64,000 nt of DNA, from assembly GCF_001570605.1 (NCBI RefSeq), contig NZ_BBXG01000025.1:62001-126000 (forward strand). The letters run 5' to 3'. Positions 62,427-64,000 of this stretch are shown piece by piece. The notes beneath the pieces are model-generated. The model was not told where the DNA came from and ran no database searches. It saw only the letters and a program-made list of their open reading frames with translations. The position numbers were made by a program, and so were the translations under genes. Position 1 is the first letter of the stretch; each line of letters begins with the position of its first letter. The DNA is from Herbidospora cretacea (GTDB taxonomy: Bacteria > Actinomycetota > Actinomycetes > Streptosporangiales > Streptosporangiaceae).

Positions 62427-63383
62427 GTGACTTTCATCGAATCCGGTGCTCACGGTGTGGGAATCGCGACCGTCACCCCCGAAGGGACGGTCCTTGACGT
62501 CTGGTTCCCCAACCCCGCCCTAGGTGACCCCGGCGAGCCGGGAGTCCGGCGGCTGGCCGCGATCGAGGTCGGTGATCTGGCGAGCCTCGTCAGGGAAGAC
62601 GCCGACCGCAACGTCGAGGTCGTGGCCGTCCAGGTCGGGATCGGCAAGCTGACCGACCCGCCCGCCGACACCTATGACGTCTACCTGCGCCTCCACCTGC
62701 TGTCCCACCGTCTGATCCAGCCTCACCAGGCCAACCTCGACGGCATCTTCGGCCTGCTGGCCAACGTCGTGTGGACCAATCACGGCCCCTGCCAGGTCGA
62801 GGGCTTCGAGAACGTCCGCGCCCGCCTGCGCGCCCGCGGCCCGGTGACCGTTTATTCGGTCGACAAGTTCCCCCGGATGGTCGACTACGTCCTGCCGAGC
62901 GGGGTGCGCATCGGCGACGCCGACCGGGTCAGGCTCGGCGCCCACCTGGCGTCCGGCACGACCGTCATGCACGAGGGCTTCGTCAACTTCAACGCCGGCA
63001 CCCTGGGCACCTCGATGGTCGAGGGCCGCGTCTCGGCCGGCGTCGTCGTGGGCGACGGCTCCGACGTCGGCGGCGGCGCGTCCATCATGGGCACCCTGTC
63101 GGGCGGCGGCAAGGAGACCATCCAGGTCGGCCGCCGCTGCCTGATCGGCGCCCAGGCCGGCATCGGCATCTCCCTCGGCGACGACTGCGTGGTCGAGGCG
63201 GGCCTCTACGTCACCGGCGGCACCAAGGTGACCCTCCCCGACGGCGCCGTCGTCAAGGCCAAGGAACTCTCCGGCCAGAACGGCCTGCTGTTCCTCCGCG
63301 ACTCGGTGACCGGCGCCGTCGTGGCCAAGCAGCGCACCGGCGGCAAGATCGAACTCAACGCCGCCCTCCACGCCAACGACTGA
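62427..63383 (+). CDS. dapD: Tetrahydrodipicolinate N-succinyltransferase
   Basis: Succinyl-CoA-dependent step of the lysine/diaminopimelate pathway, feeding peptidoglycan. 318 residues of the actinobacterial DapD type: N-terminal domain ([19 protein letters not shown]), [26 protein letters not shown], then a left-handed beta-helix of hexapeptide repeats ([61 protein letters not shown]). The GTG at 62427 lacks a Shine-Dalgarno site and sits 8 bp after TAGGTT, consistent with leaderless translation. Confidence 0.95.
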   Translation: MTFIESGAHGVGIATVTPEGTVLDVWFPNPALGDPGEPGVRRLAAIEVGDLASLVREDADRNVEVVAVQVGIGKLTDPPADTYDVYLRLHLLSHRLIQPHQANLDGIFGLLANVVWTNHGPCQVEGFENVRARLRARGPVTVYSVDKFPRMVDYVLPSGVRIGDADRVRLGAHLASGTTVMHEGFVNFNAGTLGTSMVEGRVSAGVVVGDGSDVGGGASIMGTLSGGGKETIQVGRRCLIGAQAGIGISLGDDCVVEAGLYVTGGTKVTLPDGAVVKAKELSGQNGLLFLRDSVTGAVVAKQRTGGKIELNAALHAND

Positions 63384-63628
63384 CCCGGCCGGGCGAGGTC
63401 CCAATCTTGCCCTTCGCCGATCGACGCAGAACCGGCCGAGGGCGGCGCCGACATCGACGCCGCCCTCGGACTGCGGTCGCCGCCGAACCCGGATCGGTCC
63501 GAGCAGCCACGCATCCTTCGACTTTCCAACAGCTCACGGCTCGTAAGCGATCTTCGAGGCCCCCGGTCGCGGCTCCGCCTACAGGGCATTCCGGGCCTTT
63601 CGGCTTCGGACCGCCCTCGCCCGGCCCT

Positions 63629-64000
63629 CTATGCCAGGGGTTCCTGGATCTCCGTCACCCAGGTCTCCGGGTCGCCCATCCCGTATTCCAGGTAGACCTC
63701 GCGGCTGAACCCCACGCTCCGCTCGCCGTGGTCCTCGATCCAGCGGTGCAGGTCCTGGATGGTCGCGTCCACGCCGTCCATCAGCCCGTGGTGGATGATC
63801 GTCGCGACCCGGTCGATGCCCGGCAGGTCGACGACGTCGAAGTCGTAGGACGGGTCCGGCCCGACGTTCACGGGGAAGCTCGCGTGGATCCTCACACCGC
63901 CGTCGGCGACCTCCTCGTAGTAGGCGATCCCGGGCCCCGCGATCTCCACGCCGGCCTTGTTCAGCCGGGCGTGCAGTTCCGGATAGAGCGGCTGGATGAC
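63629..64000 (-). CDS. GyrI-like effector-binding domain protein (partial, 5' end outside window)
   Basis: The frame runs off the window. The visible 123 residues show a GyrI/AraC effector-binding (SOUL-like) fold: GIAYYEEVADGGVRIHASFPVN, VDLPGIDRVATIIHHGLMDGVDATIQDLHRWIEDHG and REVYLEYGMGDPETWVTEIQEPL. Such domains bind small hydrophobic ligands either alone or behind a MerR/AraC DNA-binding domain. The missing N-terminus decides which. It converges on dapD with about 245 bp between, in which I see no gene. Confidence 0.8.
   Translation of the reverse strand, partial: VIQPLYPELHARLNKAGVEIAGPGIAYYEEVADGGVRIHASFPVNVGPDPSYDFDVVDLPGIDRVATIIHHGLMDGVDATIQDLHRWIEDHGERSVGFSREVYLEYGMGDPETWVTEIQEPLA

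Overview
The window is a 64 kb piece of a very GC-rich actinobacterial chromosome. It has strong G/C third-position codon bias, many GTG starts, many 1-4 bp start/stop overlaps and several apparently leaderless promoters. The gene set (ergothioneine egtABCD, group II truncated haemoglobin, an F420-type luciferase-like oxidoreductase, an SsbB-like second SSB, paired dynamin-like GTPases, a DUF6504-dnaE2 SOS pair, DrrAB-type exporter, CU044_5270/sigma pair) fits a sporulating filamentous actinomycete. The overall feel is Streptosporangiales (Streptosporangiaceae-like); that placement is inference. Most genes look like ordinary core or shell genes. I see no prophage, insertion sequence, rRNA operon or CRISPR array.

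Layout. 0.1-3.7 kb: small orphan protein, large hairpin, MscS channel, GlbO, GH13 glucosidase. 3.8-5.5 kb: HxlR regulator and SDR carrying the same operator, abutting a truncated HAD gene. 5.7-10.3 kb: secreted F5/8C-DUF1996 protein, EttA, diguanylate cyclase. 10.3-11.8 kb: gene-poor stretch and SsbB-like gene. 12.2-17.1 kb: cobA plus two dynamin-like GTPases in one overlapping operon. 17.3-22.3 kb: CHRD protein, then cbiX-cobC-cobT-agmatinase. 22.4-26.9 kb: double GNAT, lutCBA and divergent lutR with tandem operators. 27.1-32.2 kb: LLM oxidoreductase behind a KstR-like box, lipoprotein, sigma/CU044_5270 pair, NarL-type regulator, DUF4328 protein. 32.2-35.9 kb: DUF6504-dnaE2 with two LexA-type boxes. 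36-40.5 kb: Ser/Thr kinase with quinone oxidoreductase, patatin and acyltransferase. 40.5-44.3 kb: cobQ-cbiB, a tiny membrane protein, a phosphotransferase, tRNA-Arg. 44.4-52.8 kb: large AAA regulator, drrAB, flavin disulfide oxidoreductase, DUF1445, pirin. 52.8-56.4 kb: 100-bp tandem repeats, a cytosolic sialidase-like protein and gene-poor DNA. 56.4-62.1 kb: egtDCBA followed upstream by an RsrA-like anti-sigma and an ECF sigma. 62.4-64 kb: dapD and a partial GyrI-like gene.

How the genes work together. Two separate cob loci supply late cobalamin steps (chelation, aminopropanol arm, lower ligand, amidation), with CobA feeding siroheme/precorrin-2. Three redox or stress modules stand out: egtABCD coupled to a sigma/RsrA-like pair, the LexA-controlled mutasome polymerase, and lactate oxidation under LutR.

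The most unusual object is EgtA. Its catalytic chain is interrupted by about 230 residues containing six exact DnaJ-type CxxCxGxG motifs and a seventh near-match, written by 57-bp in-frame DNA repeats. Other points of interest are the twin HxlR operators (CTGAGT-N11-ACTCAG), the 100-bp satellite after pirin, and a His-rich leader on CobC.
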